Positions 44,649-53,698 of a DNA stretch of 64,000 nucleotides are shown one piece after another (within the stretch, counting starts at the first letter, position 1; the number at the start of each line of letters is the position of its first letter). Location of the stretch: the NCBI GenBank assembly GCA_002427885.1, contig DIZI01000014.1, positions 1 to 64,000 on the forward strand, in the 5' to 3' direction. The position numbers and the translations under genes were made by a program. The notes beneath the pieces were generated by a model, which saw nothing but the letters and a program-made list of their open reading frames with translations, ran no database searches and was not told the DNA's origin. This stretch comes from Paludibacter sp. UBA6032. Its GTDB lineage: Bacteria; Bacteroidota; Bacteroidia; Bacteroidales; Paludibacteraceae.

Positions 44649-44795
44649 ATGTCGATAAGATTTCCGAAGATTCTTATCGACATCGCCGGGATGTGTATCG
44701 CTTTTTCCCTGATGTTGATTGACATTCTCAAGATGTTGATCAACATCTTCGAAATGTTAGCTCGCATCTTCTGGATGTTGATTGCTTTTTCCTGT
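44649..44795. repeat. Degenerate 21-bp tandem repeat array (seven units)
   Basis: Seven 21-bp units start at 44649, 44670, 44691, 44712, 44733, 44754 and 44775, six of them beginning ATGT. Each has a variable middle and a CTTC/CTTTTT-type end. Two adjoining units build a perfect 16-bp palindrome GATGTTGATCAACATC (44732-44747). The array ends nine bases before the stop codon of the GH144-type gene. Copies differ more than in the array at 83-265, but the reverse complement of that array shares the GATGT start and T-run at the same period. Confidence 0.8.
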
Positions 44796-44803
44796 TTGTT
44801 GTC

Positions 44804-46450
44804 TTAATATGTAAATCCCAGCTTTGTCAATCCGGATTGTACGTCAGTATTTTGCATAAACAAATTCCACAACAATCCGGTCCGGTAATTTTCAATCATA
44901 ACCACTATCGGTCCCTGGTCAATGGCCAGATATGAATCGGCAAACCAGTGTTTATTCAGACAAAATGCATCTTTGAAACCATAATTACCCCAGATTTTGT
45001 CGCCAAGCGTATAATAAAAGAAATGCAAGGCACGCATGCTTTCCACAGGTGTATAAGGAAAAGAGGATAGTGCAGCTGTTGGAGCAATGACACCGACATC
45101 GTTAGTTGGCGATGAAGCGGTATAGCTATTAGGAATATCGCTGGCTGTCAACCCCCAGCAATTGGGTCCGTAACCATAGTTTCCCCGAGGATTGGCTACG
45201 CAATACTGATAATTGATTTGTGCATGGGCCGTATTTTGTTGCCAATAGTTGGCATATGTATCCGATAGATGAGTAGGGTTTAAGCCCAAAAATGAGTAAT
45301 GAGCAAAGAACATGGGTCCGCCTTTGTCTTCACCAAGCGGGAGCGTAATTCCATAAAAAGTTTTACCGTTTTTCATCGCTCCGTTGTGTGCCCAACCTTC
45401 ATCGTAAACCGATTTGGTTATGGAGTGAGTTGGCGATGAGGCTGCCAAAACATAAATAATCAATCCTTCGTTCCAACCGGTAACGGGCATATTCATATCC
45501 CAGCCGTAAGTTGGAGACCAATGCCAGTAGAGTTTTTGTTGTCCGTTTTGCTGAAACCAGTTCCATTCCACGTTTTCCCACAGGGTTTCAATGTTAGCAC
45601 ACATAGCTTTTTCGGCAGTGTTTCCGTTTTTAAAATAAGACTGAACGGTAAGCAAGCCTTGCATAAAAAATGCTGTTTCTACCAGATCGGCTCCATTGTC
45701 TTTTGTGCCAAATGGAATTACTTTGCCGGTCGTTCCGTTCATCCAGTGCGGGAATGCACCGTGAAATTTATCGGTAGTGGAAAGATTCAGGAAGTTGACA
45801 ATTTTATTCATGCGGTCGAGTCCTTCGGCGCGTGTAATAAATCCTCTTTCGATAGCCACGGGAATTCCCATAATGCCAAAACCCGAACCACCTAATGTAA
45901 CAATATCGCCGGAATTGTATCTTTCGCGGGCAAGGCCTGATGTTGGATGGGCGTAATTCCAGAAATAATCAAAAGTCTTTTCCTGAACCAAAGTCAGTAA
46001 ACTATCGTCGGAAATAACGGGGAATTTGGGAGTTGGATCTAATGCAGTAACAAATGAGAATTGATAGGGATCGATGAGTTTCACCCCCAGATTTTCACCG
46101 TCAATGATAGATAGTGTATAAGTTGTGTAATAATTCAGTTTCTTCTTGATTTTGAAAGTCAACCTTTTTGAAGCAGTATCTGATAGTATTGTGTATGAAG
46201 AATCAACTCCATTGTTGATAACAATTTTGGAAGAATTTAATTTGCTTTTATCGATGGGAGATGAAAAATTCAGTTGAAAAACGATTGAATCTATCGGGAC
46301 TTCATTTATGCTACCTCCATTGTAAACCCGATTTCCATTAATAGTAGCCAGTTCGATATACGTATTTGTAAGGTTGACAGGTTCATTGGCTGGTTTACAG
46401 GAAATAAAAGTAATAATTGAAATCAATAAATAGATGAATCGTATGTTCAT
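44804..46450 (-). CDS. GH144-type lipoprotein glucanase (copy 1)
   Basis: A 548-aa lipoprotein from the ATG at 46450. The signal peptide ends at lipobox TFISC, so it should sit on the outer membrane. Residues about 25-135 look like an Ig-like domain; the catalytic domain (about 145-545) is of the glycoamylase-like/GH144 type: FDYFWNYAHPTSGLARER, TLGGSGFGIMGI, NGADLVETAFFMQGLL, WHWSPTYGWDM, HYSFLGLNPTHLSD and SYLAIDQGPIVVMIENYR. GH144 enzymes cut beta-1,2-glucan, endo or to sophorose. The two copies flank susCD and a GH3 gene, the same gene set as the Bacteroides thetaiotaomicron sophoro-oligosaccharide locus. It closes the operon. Confidence 0.83.
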   Translation of the reverse strand: MNIRFIYLLISIITFISCKPANEPVNLTNTYIELATINGNRVYNGGSINEVPIDSIVFQLNFSSPIDKSKLNSSKIVINNGVDSSYTILSDTASKRLTFKIKKKLNYYTTYTLSIIDGENLGVKLIDPYQFSFVTALDPTPKFPVISDDSLLTLVQEKTFDYFWNYAHPTSGLARERYNSGDIVTLGGSGFGIMGIPVAIERGFITRAEGLDRMNKIVNFLNLSTTDKFHGAFPHWMNGTTGKVIPFGTKDNGADLVETAFFMQGLLTVQSYFKNGNTAEKAMCANIETLWENVEWNWFQQNGQQKLYWHWSPTYGWDMNMPVTGWNEGLIIYVLAASSPTHSITKSVYDEGWAHNGAMKNGKTFYGITLPLGEDKGGPMFFAHYSFLGLNPTHLSDTYANYWQQNTAHAQINYQYCVANPRGNYGYGPNCWGLTASDIPNSYTASSPTNDVGVIAPTAALSSFPYTPVESMRALHFFYYTLGDKIWGNYGFKDAFCLNKHWFADSYLAIDQGPIVVMIENYRTGLLWNLFMQNTDVQSGLTKLGFTY

Positions 46451-46509
46451 GTTCGAAGATAAAAAATACAGGGAGAACAAAATTATTCTCCCTGTAAATA
46501 TAAAAATAA

Positions 46510-47379
46510 TTAGTTGATAACGGTAATCTCAGCATCGTATAATGCTTTCACTTCAGCATCTGTCAAAGCTTTATTGTAAATCCGCATTTCGTCAACCATA
46601 CCAGGAAAGAATTTCATCCAATCTTGTCCTGTTCCATCAAGTTGTTGTGGCCATGCACCGATTAACACCTTAGACATATCACTTCCAAAAGTAATTGCAC
46701 CTAAAGGAGGTTGAACTCCACTTACCTCAGGACCAGCGAAACGAACTGATGTTGCAACAGGTAGTCCGTTTGCATATAAAGTTTCAGTAGATGTTGTTTT
46801 ATTATATGAATAAACAATATGTACCCACTTATCTGTAGAGAAAGCCTTGTTTTGAATTCTGATATCCTGACCTTTCCATTCAGTAGCTGAGCTGAAAAGA
46901 TATCCTTTGATATCCAGTGAATCAGCATTTGAGTTTCCTTCAAGCATAAATACCAAATTACCCATAAAGCTATCTCCACCATTTAGTCCGAAAATTTTGG
47001 CAGCCCCACCAGCAGAAGGAGTTTTAACCCAAGCGGCAATGGTAAATTCGTTCATCGATTTAAATACATTTGTTGAAGCTAAATCATATTCAAGATAAGC
47101 TTCAGTAGTTGCTCCTTTATAAGCATTACCCCGACGACCTACAACAAATGAACCTGCACCACCAACTTTGTTAAAAGTTATACCTGTTCCAATTTCAATG
47201 GATTTTGTTGCTGATTCAAATGGAAAATAAGCCACCAAACTGGATGCTGCAACCGTTGAGGGGTTAGTCTTGCCAGCATATGGATCCGGTGTCGGTTCAT
47301 TTGGTTTACATGAAGTAAATGTCACACTTGCTAATAAAGCAATTACAGCTATTAAGCTGAGAAAATTTGTTTTTTTCAT
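46510..47379 (-). CDS. LamG-domain surface lipoprotein (probable glycan-binding)
   Basis: A 289-aa lipoprotein: signal peptide with lipobox SVTFTSCKPN, then a linker and a concanavalin/LamG jelly-roll domain at about 50-280. The strand pattern is clear in MNEFTIAAWVKTPSAGGAAK, DKWVHIVYSYNK and GMVDEMRIYNKALTDAEVKA. It follows susD by 71 bp and is probably a surface glycan-binding protein that captures the glucan for the SusC/D transporter. No catalytic residues are visible. Confidence 0.8.
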   Translation of the reverse strand: MKKTNFLSLIAVIALLASVTFTSCKPNEPTPDPYAGKTNPSTVAASSLVAYFPFESATKSIEIGTGITFNKVGGAGSFVVGRRGNAYKGATTEAYLEYDLASTNVFKSMNEFTIAAWVKTPSAGGAAKIFGLNGGDSFMGNLVFMLEGNSNADSLDIKGYLFSSATEWKGQDIRIQNKAFSTDKWVHIVYSYNKTTSTETLYANGLPVATSVRFAGPEVSGVQPPLGAITFGSDMSKVLIGAWPQQLDGTGQDWMKFFPGMVDEMRIYNKALTDAEVKALYDAEITVIN

Positions 47380-47450
47380 ACTGTTTGTTTTTAATTAGTC
47401 TTAAATTTAATAATTGATTGTTTTGAAAATAAATAATAGATTAGTTTTTA

Positions 47451-48932
47451 TTAATAATTTGAATTCTGGGTTAAATTAGTATTGAGTAGCATTTGAGCTG
47501 TTGGTATCGGGAAAACATTATTTTTTGGAGCTGTAAATCCTTTGCCTGCCAAAACGGTGGCTGCCTGTCCCGTGCGAACCAAATCAAAGAAGCGGTCTTC
47601 TTCCATTGCAAATTCAGCCCGTCGTTCGTCCCAAACATCCTGTAATGAAACTGTATTTAGCAGGGAAAGTTTTACCCGGTCACGAACCTTATTTACAGCC
47701 GAAAGAGCTGTAAAACCACTTGTATTACCGGTTGTCGCACCATTTACTTTTGCTTCGGCAAACATAAGCAGGACATCCGGGTAACGGATAATATGCACGT
47801 TTTGGTCAAAGCCGTATCCGTTATAACTCCATTTATTGGAAGCGGATGGCGTATAAACTTTACCATTATAAACCGGGTTAGTACAAGCCATTTTTATACT
47901 ATCACCTTCGGGAGTCTTCGTTCCACGATACAAGAAAGTGGTCAGTGCCCGAACCGAATCATGACGGGCCGTAAAGAAATTAATCAGATCTGTACTTGGT
48001 GTGCAAAAACCCCAGCCCTGCATATTTCCGGGAGCATTACCCCGGGGACCCTGCACATAAGCATATTCCAGATAAGTTTGATCTCCGCTTGATTTTCCCA
48101 GTGTAGAGCTTTGAATTTCGAACAAAGATTCTTCGCTGTTTTTTCCATCCAATGAAAATTCCTTCCTGAAATTAGGTACCAAATCAAAACGACCTGAACT
48201 CATAATACGGTCAGTCAGGGAAGCTACCGAATCCCATTCATTTCTGTACAAATAAACTTTGGCCAGAATAGCCATGGCTGTGTATTTAGATATTCTTCCG
48301 GCCCAATTAGCAGAATACGATTCCGGTAAAACAGCAATTGCTTCATGCAAATCCTTTTCAATAAACCGATAAACCGAATCGGTAGATTCTTGATTCTTAG
48401 CTGCTAATTCATCTGAAGTTAATGATTTATCGATAATTGGAACACGTCCGAAAAGGCGAACCAGATTGAAATAGGCATAAGCCCGAATGGTTTTAGCTTC
48501 ACCGGCACATTGCTGAGTATAAAATTTGTCACCTACATTTAAAAGTGCAGCTTCAAACAAAGGCATTTGATATAGGGCATTATTGGCACCACTGACTACA
48601 TTGAAATACCCGCCCCACAATTCATTTAATAATGTGTTACTGGGATCGAAGGTGAATTTGTCCAGTTGTTCCATGGTTGGATTGTCTTCGGGGGAACTGC
48701 CTTTATCTGCATTATCGGAAGTAATTTCGAATGCACCGATATAGGCAAATGCGTGTACGCTACCCGACCTCATCGTTGCATAAGCCGCACTGATTGGAAG
48801 AAATACATTTTCAGGTTTGGTATAATCCATTCCTGTAGCCGGTACTGTTGCTTCAGGACGAATATCGAGAAAATCGCTACAGCCTGCTAATAAAAAAATG
48901 CTCAAAACAGCTAATAATATTTTGCTTTTCAT
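47451..48932 (-). CDS. susD: SusD-family outer-membrane glycan-binding lipoprotein
   Basis: A 493-aa lipoprotein: lipobox LLAGC then SDFLDIRPEATVPATG, the classic SusD opening. Tetratricopeptide-like helices follow (for example AGEAKTIRAYAYFNLVRLFG), and the C-terminal region ends VWDERRAEFAMEEDRFFDLVRT. It forms a lid over the SusC channel and loads oligosaccharides. It lies 12 bp after susC, so they are co-translated or nearly so. Confidence 0.95.
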   Translation of the reverse strand: MKSKILLAVLSIFLLAGCSDFLDIRPEATVPATGMDYTKPENVFLPISAAYATMRSGSVHAFAYIGAFEITSDNADKGSSPEDNPTMEQLDKFTFDPSNTLLNELWGGYFNVVSGANNALYQMPLFEAALLNVGDKFYTQQCAGEAKTIRAYAYFNLVRLFGRVPIIDKSLTSDELAAKNQESTDSVYRFIEKDLHEAIAVLPESYSANWAGRISKYTAMAILAKVYLYRNEWDSVASLTDRIMSSGRFDLVPNFRKEFSLDGKNSEESLFEIQSSTLGKSSGDQTYLEYAYVQGPRGNAPGNMQGWGFCTPSTDLINFFTARHDSVRALTTFLYRGTKTPEGDSIKMACTNPVYNGKVYTPSASNKWSYNGYGFDQNVHIIRYPDVLLMFAEAKVNGATTGNTSGFTALSAVNKVRDRVKLSLLNTVSLQDVWDERRAEFAMEEDRFFDLVRTGQAATVLAGKGFTAPKNNVFPIPTAQMLLNTNLTQNSNY

Positions 48933-48944
48933 AATGTTAGTATT

Positions 48945-51944
48945 TTATAGATTCAATTTTAAACCGACACTGTAAACTGCCTGCATGGGATAAACATTCG
49001 TGTCAACTCCATTGCTGATAGGCGAACCGCTCACTTCGGGTGAAAAACCGTTATAAGTGAAATAGGTGAACGGTCGTTGTGCTGAAGCATAAACTCTCAG
49101 ATTCCTCATCCCCAATACTTTGTCAAAAGTATATCCAACCTGAATATTTTGAATCCGTACATATGATCCGTCTTCAACAAAGAAACTGTTGGCTTGTTGT
49201 ATAAACGAAGTATTATAGGCAGCTGCCGAAGGATATGTAGTGGAATGGTTGATTGATGTCCATGCGTTCTGATAAAAATTCAGATCGTAATTTGCATCTG
49301 CAAAAACATCCCGGTTCATACGCTTTGCATTCAGAATTTTGTTTCCAAATTGTCCCTGAATCGTTACGCTCACGTCCAACTTCTTATAATTCAATCCAAA
49401 GTCAACTCCGGAAGTAAGCCAGGGAATAGCACTCCCCAAATACACTTTATCTTTATCATCAATCACATTATCACCGTTTTGATCTTTGTATTTGAAATAG
49501 CCTGCATCTTTTATAGTTTGACTTACCGGATCACGCAAAGCTTCCGATTCACTTGCATAAACACCGGCAATATCATAACCAAAGAACGATCCGATTGGAT
49601 AACCAACTTTTGTTTGAGTAGCATAATTTCCACGAATCAAAGCACCCGGAATCGGAGTGTTACGTCCATTTAATGCCAGCACTTTATTGACAATGGTTGT
49701 TGCATTGAATCCAATATTGTAGGATAAATCATTATTAATTTTTTCCGTCCAATTCAGATTCAGTTCAATTCCCTGATTTTGCACCGAACCATTATTGGTT
49801 AATAATTCGGCTACACCACCGCCGGTAGCAATTGGTGCAGAAAATACTACGTTATTTGTTATCCGGTTATAATAATCCAACGATCCATTCAGTTTTTGAT
49901 TTACAATATTGAAATCAAAACCTAAATCAAATTCATTTACGACTTCCCATTTCAAAAAACTTTGTACAACCGTCTGAGCTCCAACCCCGGTTACCAATGT
50001 GTTTCCAAAAATGGCTGAACTTCCGGCTCCTGTTGTTCCTAATGTAACCGATGAATTTGCCGGGATATTATCATTTCCCAACATTCCGTAACTGGCACGC
50101 GCTTTCAGATATTGAAAGAAACTTTGATTTTTCATAAACTCTTCGCCGGTCATAATCCACCCTAAACCGATAGAAGGGAAATAACCCCATTTATCCTGAT
50201 ATTTTGAACTTCCATCGGCACGAAAAGTAACAGTAGCTAAATAACGGTCGTTGAAATTGTATGTTCCCCGGGTAAAGAATGAAAGTCCGTTATACCTGTA
50301 AGCACCATCATTTGCATAGCGGTTATCGAACGAACCGGTTGTCAAATAAATGGATTGATCATCAAAGCCGGGAACATTTATGGCAGTTCCGGTTAATGAG
50401 GATTGCTTTTCAATACGTGTGGATTGGCCCAACAATATATTGAAACTGTGTTGACCAATTTTATCGGTGTATGTAAGCAGGTTATCGATAATTTGTTTCG
50501 TCGTCAGACTGAATGTTTTGCTTAAATTTGAATTCATAACACCTTGTGATCCTCCTACATTGAATTGTGGTGTGTAATTCTGTGATTTATAGAAAACGTA
50601 ATTCAAGTTATAGGATGATTTGAATTTTAATTTAGGACTCAGCGTAAATTCGGCAAAAGTCGAGAAAATTAAATTCATTCCATCTTCTTTGTTATGATTA
50701 TAATAGGCTGATGCTAACGGATTGCCGTATTGATTACCAAAACCGTATTGTTGTGGTGATCCAAAATTTACAGGATATGCAGCCGTATTCGCATCATCGT
50801 AAGGGTTGTAAACCGGTGGATTGATAAAAGCCTGGAAAAAAGCATCATTGTTAGGTATATTTCTGGTGTAATTTGAAATTACAGTATTAAATCCCATTTT
50901 CAGCCAGTCGGTTACGTTTTGATCCAAACGTGCCCTAAAGTTGTAACGTTCATAATCATTCACTGCATTCATGATGCCTTCCTGATAGAAATAGTTACCT
51001 CCAAATGAATAGTTCGTTTTTTCACTAGCACCCGAAATATCAAGAGAATGACTATGTGTTAAAGCCGGACGAACCAACTGACTATACCAATCGGTTGAAG
51101 TAGGATAATTTGCAGCAACTTTGGGAACATAACCGGTAATGCTGGCATTCGCATCATTCAACATTTGTACGTATTGATCTTTATTCGCCAGTTTCATAAT
51201 ATTGACTGGGACCTGATAACCCACGTAACCATCGTAACTAACATTGACCTGATCCATTTTGCCTTTTTTGGTGGTAACCAGCACAACTCCGTTGGCTGCA
51301 CGAACACCGTAGATGGCCGCAGCAGAAGCATCTTTCAATACAGTAAGATCTTCTATATCTCCACTACTCAAAAAGTTGATATTATCCACAAAAACACCAT
51401 CAACAATATAGAGCGGATTGCCGTAATCGCCTATTGACCCCAACCCTCTGATTTTTACATCGGGAGCCTGACCCGGAACGCCACTATTAACAATTTGCAC
51501 TCCCGACATTTTTCCCTGCATGGCTGACATTGGATTGGAAGTCAGCTGTTTTGTTAAATCACTTCCTTTGACAGTGGAAATAGGAGCGGTCATATCCTTC
51601 ACTTTTTGAGTGCCGTAACCTACCACCACCACCTCATCCAACAACTCTGTATTCGAAACCAATTGAATCCTCAACGGGGCGTCGTTACTCACCACCACTT
51701 CCTGACTGATATATCCCAGATAGGACATGATTAAAACGGATCCCTGTGGAACGGATAGTGAAAACGCTCCATCTAAATTTGTGACTGTCCCGTTCGTTGT
51801 TCCTTTTTGAACTACATTGGCACCAATCAAAGACTCACCGGTTTTTTTATCGACAATTACTCCATTCACTCTCAGATTCTGAGCCAGAAGCGTGCCGGTG
51901 CTCACAAAAACAGCCAATAATAAATAAATAATCTTTTTTCTCAT
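48945..51944 (-). CDS. susC: SusC-family TonB-dependent receptor
   Basis: A 999-aa outer-membrane transporter. Signal peptide (MRKKIIYLLLAVFVSTGTLLAQ), a carboxypeptidase-regulatory-like N-domain (GVIVDKKTGESLIGANVV, about 28-95), the TonB-box region LDEVVVVGYGTQKVKDMT, a plug with GVQIVNSGVPGQAPDVKIRG and DASAAAIYGVRAANGVVLVT, then a 22-strand barrel to a C-terminal LNL. It imports the glycan fragments captured by SusD. It is the third gene of the locus. Confidence 0.95.
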   Translation of the reverse strand: MRKKIIYLLLAVFVSTGTLLAQNLRVNGVIVDKKTGESLIGANVVQKGTTNGTVTNLDGAFSLSVPQGSVLIMSYLGYISQEVVVSNDAPLRIQLVSNTELLDEVVVVGYGTQKVKDMTAPISTVKGSDLTKQLTSNPMSAMQGKMSGVQIVNSGVPGQAPDVKIRGLGSIGDYGNPLYIVDGVFVDNINFLSSGDIEDLTVLKDASAAAIYGVRAANGVVLVTTKKGKMDQVNVSYDGYVGYQVPVNIMKLANKDQYVQMLNDANASITGYVPKVAANYPTSTDWYSQLVRPALTHSHSLDISGASEKTNYSFGGNYFYQEGIMNAVNDYERYNFRARLDQNVTDWLKMGFNTVISNYTRNIPNNDAFFQAFINPPVYNPYDDANTAAYPVNFGSPQQYGFGNQYGNPLASAYYNHNKEDGMNLIFSTFAEFTLSPKLKFKSSYNLNYVFYKSQNYTPQFNVGGSQGVMNSNLSKTFSLTTKQIIDNLLTYTDKIGQHSFNILLGQSTRIEKQSSLTGTAINVPGFDDQSIYLTTGSFDNRYANDGAYRYNGLSFFTRGTYNFNDRYLATVTFRADGSSKYQDKWGYFPSIGLGWIMTGEEFMKNQSFFQYLKARASYGMLGNDNIPANSSVTLGTTGAGSSAIFGNTLVTGVGAQTVVQSFLKWEVVNEFDLGFDFNIVNQKLNGSLDYYNRITNNVVFSAPIATGGGVAELLTNNGSVQNQGIELNLNWTEKINNDLSYNIGFNATTIVNKVLALNGRNTPIPGALIRGNYATQTKVGYPIGSFFGYDIAGVYASESEALRDPVSQTIKDAGYFKYKDQNGDNVIDDKDKVYLGSAIPWLTSGVDFGLNYKKLDVSVTIQGQFGNKILNAKRMNRDVFADANYDLNFYQNAWTSINHSTTYPSAAAYNTSFIQQANSFFVEDGSYVRIQNIQVGYTFDKVLGMRNLRVYASAQRPFTYFTYNGFSPEVSGSPISNGVDTNVYPMQAVYSVGLKLNL

Positions 51945-51959
51945 GATATTGTGATTTGT

Positions 51960-52022
51960 AGGTTATTCTATTGGGAAATTAGTTATTTGGTAATTAGTTA
52001 TTTGATAATTATTTATTTTGTT
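51960..52022. repeat. AT-rich TTAGTTATTTG-type tandem sequence
   Basis: Four imperfect copies of about 17-19 bp with the core TTAGTTATTTG fill the 80 bp between the GH144 copy 2 gene and susC. Similar AT-rich intergenic repeats occur around 9828-9850, 27900-28010, 28255-28295 and 34113-34190. No promoter box is clear. Confidence 0.55.
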
Positions 52023-52024
52023 GA

Positions 52025-53617
52025 TTAGTTATTTAGTTGATTGATCTTAAATCCAAGTTTATGTAAGCCTTTGCTTATTTCGGGATTACTCATAAATAAT
52101 TTCCAGAGTAAACCGCTTCGATAATTTTCTATCATTACAGCAATTGGTCCCTGGTCAATGGCTAAATAACTGTGAACAACTTGTTGTCCTTCCACTAATC
52201 CTGAATTAAAAGCATCATAAAAACCATATTTCCCAAACAATTGATATCCTTTATCTAAATAGAAATGATGCAATGCCTCCTTAGAAGCCTGTGCTGTATA
52301 AACTATCGATGAGATTGCAGCCGTGGGTGAAATGGTGCCATTTTCATCGTTGGTACCCGGTTGGTGTGAGGTGTAACCTGCAATCGGATCGTCCGATGAA
52401 GTAAAGCCCCAACAATTTGCTCCGTAACCTACCTGTTTTTTGGGGTTATCGACAGCATACGCTCTTTGAATCAGGGCATGCGCGCGGTTTTGTTCAAAAT
52501 AATTTGTGTACTTGTCAGTCAATCCATTCGGATTCAGTCCCAAAAATGAATAATGTGTAAAAAACAGCGGACCGCCATACTCCATTCCCAAATTCAGTTT
52601 TATTCCGTAATAACTCTTCCCGTTCAAATAATAACTTGATTTAGTATAACAATTCTCATATACAGAACGTTCAATCGGAAAGGTTGGTGAAGAGGCCGCA
52701 AGTATATACGTTATCAACGTTTCATCGTATCCTGATATCCTGTGATTAATTTTAAACCCGTAATTTTTCGACCAATGCCAATAGAGTGAATTGTCAGATC
52801 CCTGAGTATACCAGTTCCATTCAACGGTTTCCCAAAGTTTGGTAATCCGGGTGACTAAATTTTGCTCGTCAGCATTTCCATTTCTGTAATACTCTCTGGC
52901 AGTGAGTAATCCTTCCATCAGAAATGCCGTCTCCACCAAATCTCCTCCATCGTCGTACTGACTGAAACTGAAAGGTTTTCCCGTTCCGGCATCATACCAA
53001 TGTGACCAGGCTCCATGAAAGCGTTCGGCTTTTTCAAGGAAGGTCACTATCTTTTCAATCGTTTTAAATGCATCGACCCGGCTAAAATAATTTCGTTCCG
53101 ACCCTGCAATTAAAGCCATAATGCCAAAACCGGTTCCGCCGGTTGTCACTATATCTCCGTTTACATCGTTACTCCGCTCACGTGCCATACCGGTTTGTGG
53201 TTGAGCAAAATCATAGAAGTATCGGGTTGTATAGCGTTGTGTCATATCCAGCAAAGCTTCATCAGTTGCCGGCAGAATAGTTGTTTTCAGTTCAAATTTT
53301 ATAGCAGCAGAACTTTGTAAATCAAACCCTTCGGGAAGAATCCGGTAAACAAACGTTTTTTCTTTGTCAACCGGCTTGCCAAAAAAGTCCATAAATGATT
53401 CCCTGTCCGTTTTACCGGCTTTCGTGAAGCTTCTACCGGCATCTGTCGAACGGTAAATTTCATAGATAAAACCATTTTTGTTTTCCCAGCTAAGTTCAAC
53501 ATGTGCCGGATAAGCCACGGCTTTCAGTGCTTTCGGTACAACATAATTTGTCTGTTCCGCGGAAATTGTTCCGAAGATTATGAATAGAAAACTTATTATA
53601 AATGTTCTTTTAAGCAT
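52025..53617 (-). CDS. GH144-type glucanase with FnIII-like N-domain (copy 2)
   Basis: A 530-aa exported enzyme. The signal peptide is MLKRTFIISFLFIIFGTISA, with no lipobox cysteine, so it may be periplasmic. Residues about 25-105 resemble a fibronectin type III domain; about 120-525 form the GH144-type catalytic domain, paralogous to the 44804 gene (YFYDFAQPQTGMARER, TTGGTGFGIMA, WHWSKNYGF, HYSFLGLNPNGLTDKY, SYLAIDQGPIAVMIENYRSG). One enzyme may cut the polymer at the surface and the other shorten fragments in the periplasm; this division is inferred from the two secretion signals. It follows GH3 by 81 bp. Confidence 0.82.
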   Translation of the reverse strand: MLKRTFIISFLFIIFGTISAEQTNYVVPKALKAVAYPAHVELSWENKNGFIYEIYRSTDAGRSFTKAGKTDRESFMDFFGKPVDKEKTFVYRILPEGFDLQSSAAIKFELKTTILPATDEALLDMTQRYTTRYFYDFAQPQTGMARERSNDVNGDIVTTGGTGFGIMALIAGSERNYFSRVDAFKTIEKIVTFLEKAERFHGAWSHWYDAGTGKPFSFSQYDDGGDLVETAFLMEGLLTAREYYRNGNADEQNLVTRITKLWETVEWNWYTQGSDNSLYWHWSKNYGFKINHRISGYDETLITYILAASSPTFPIERSVYENCYTKSSYYLNGKSYYGIKLNLGMEYGGPLFFTHYSFLGLNPNGLTDKYTNYFEQNRAHALIQRAYAVDNPKKQVGYGANCWGFTSSDDPIAGYTSHQPGTNDENGTISPTAAISSIVYTAQASKEALHHFYLDKGYQLFGKYGFYDAFNSGLVEGQQVVHSYLAIDQGPIAVMIENYRSGLLWKLFMSNPEISKGLHKLGFKINQLNN

Positions 53618-53698
53618 TGTTTTTTTAATATTTCACCTCTAATTCTATGGAAAGGCGTAACCGCTATTTTTTTATACCTGTAAATTAGCAGGACAGGA

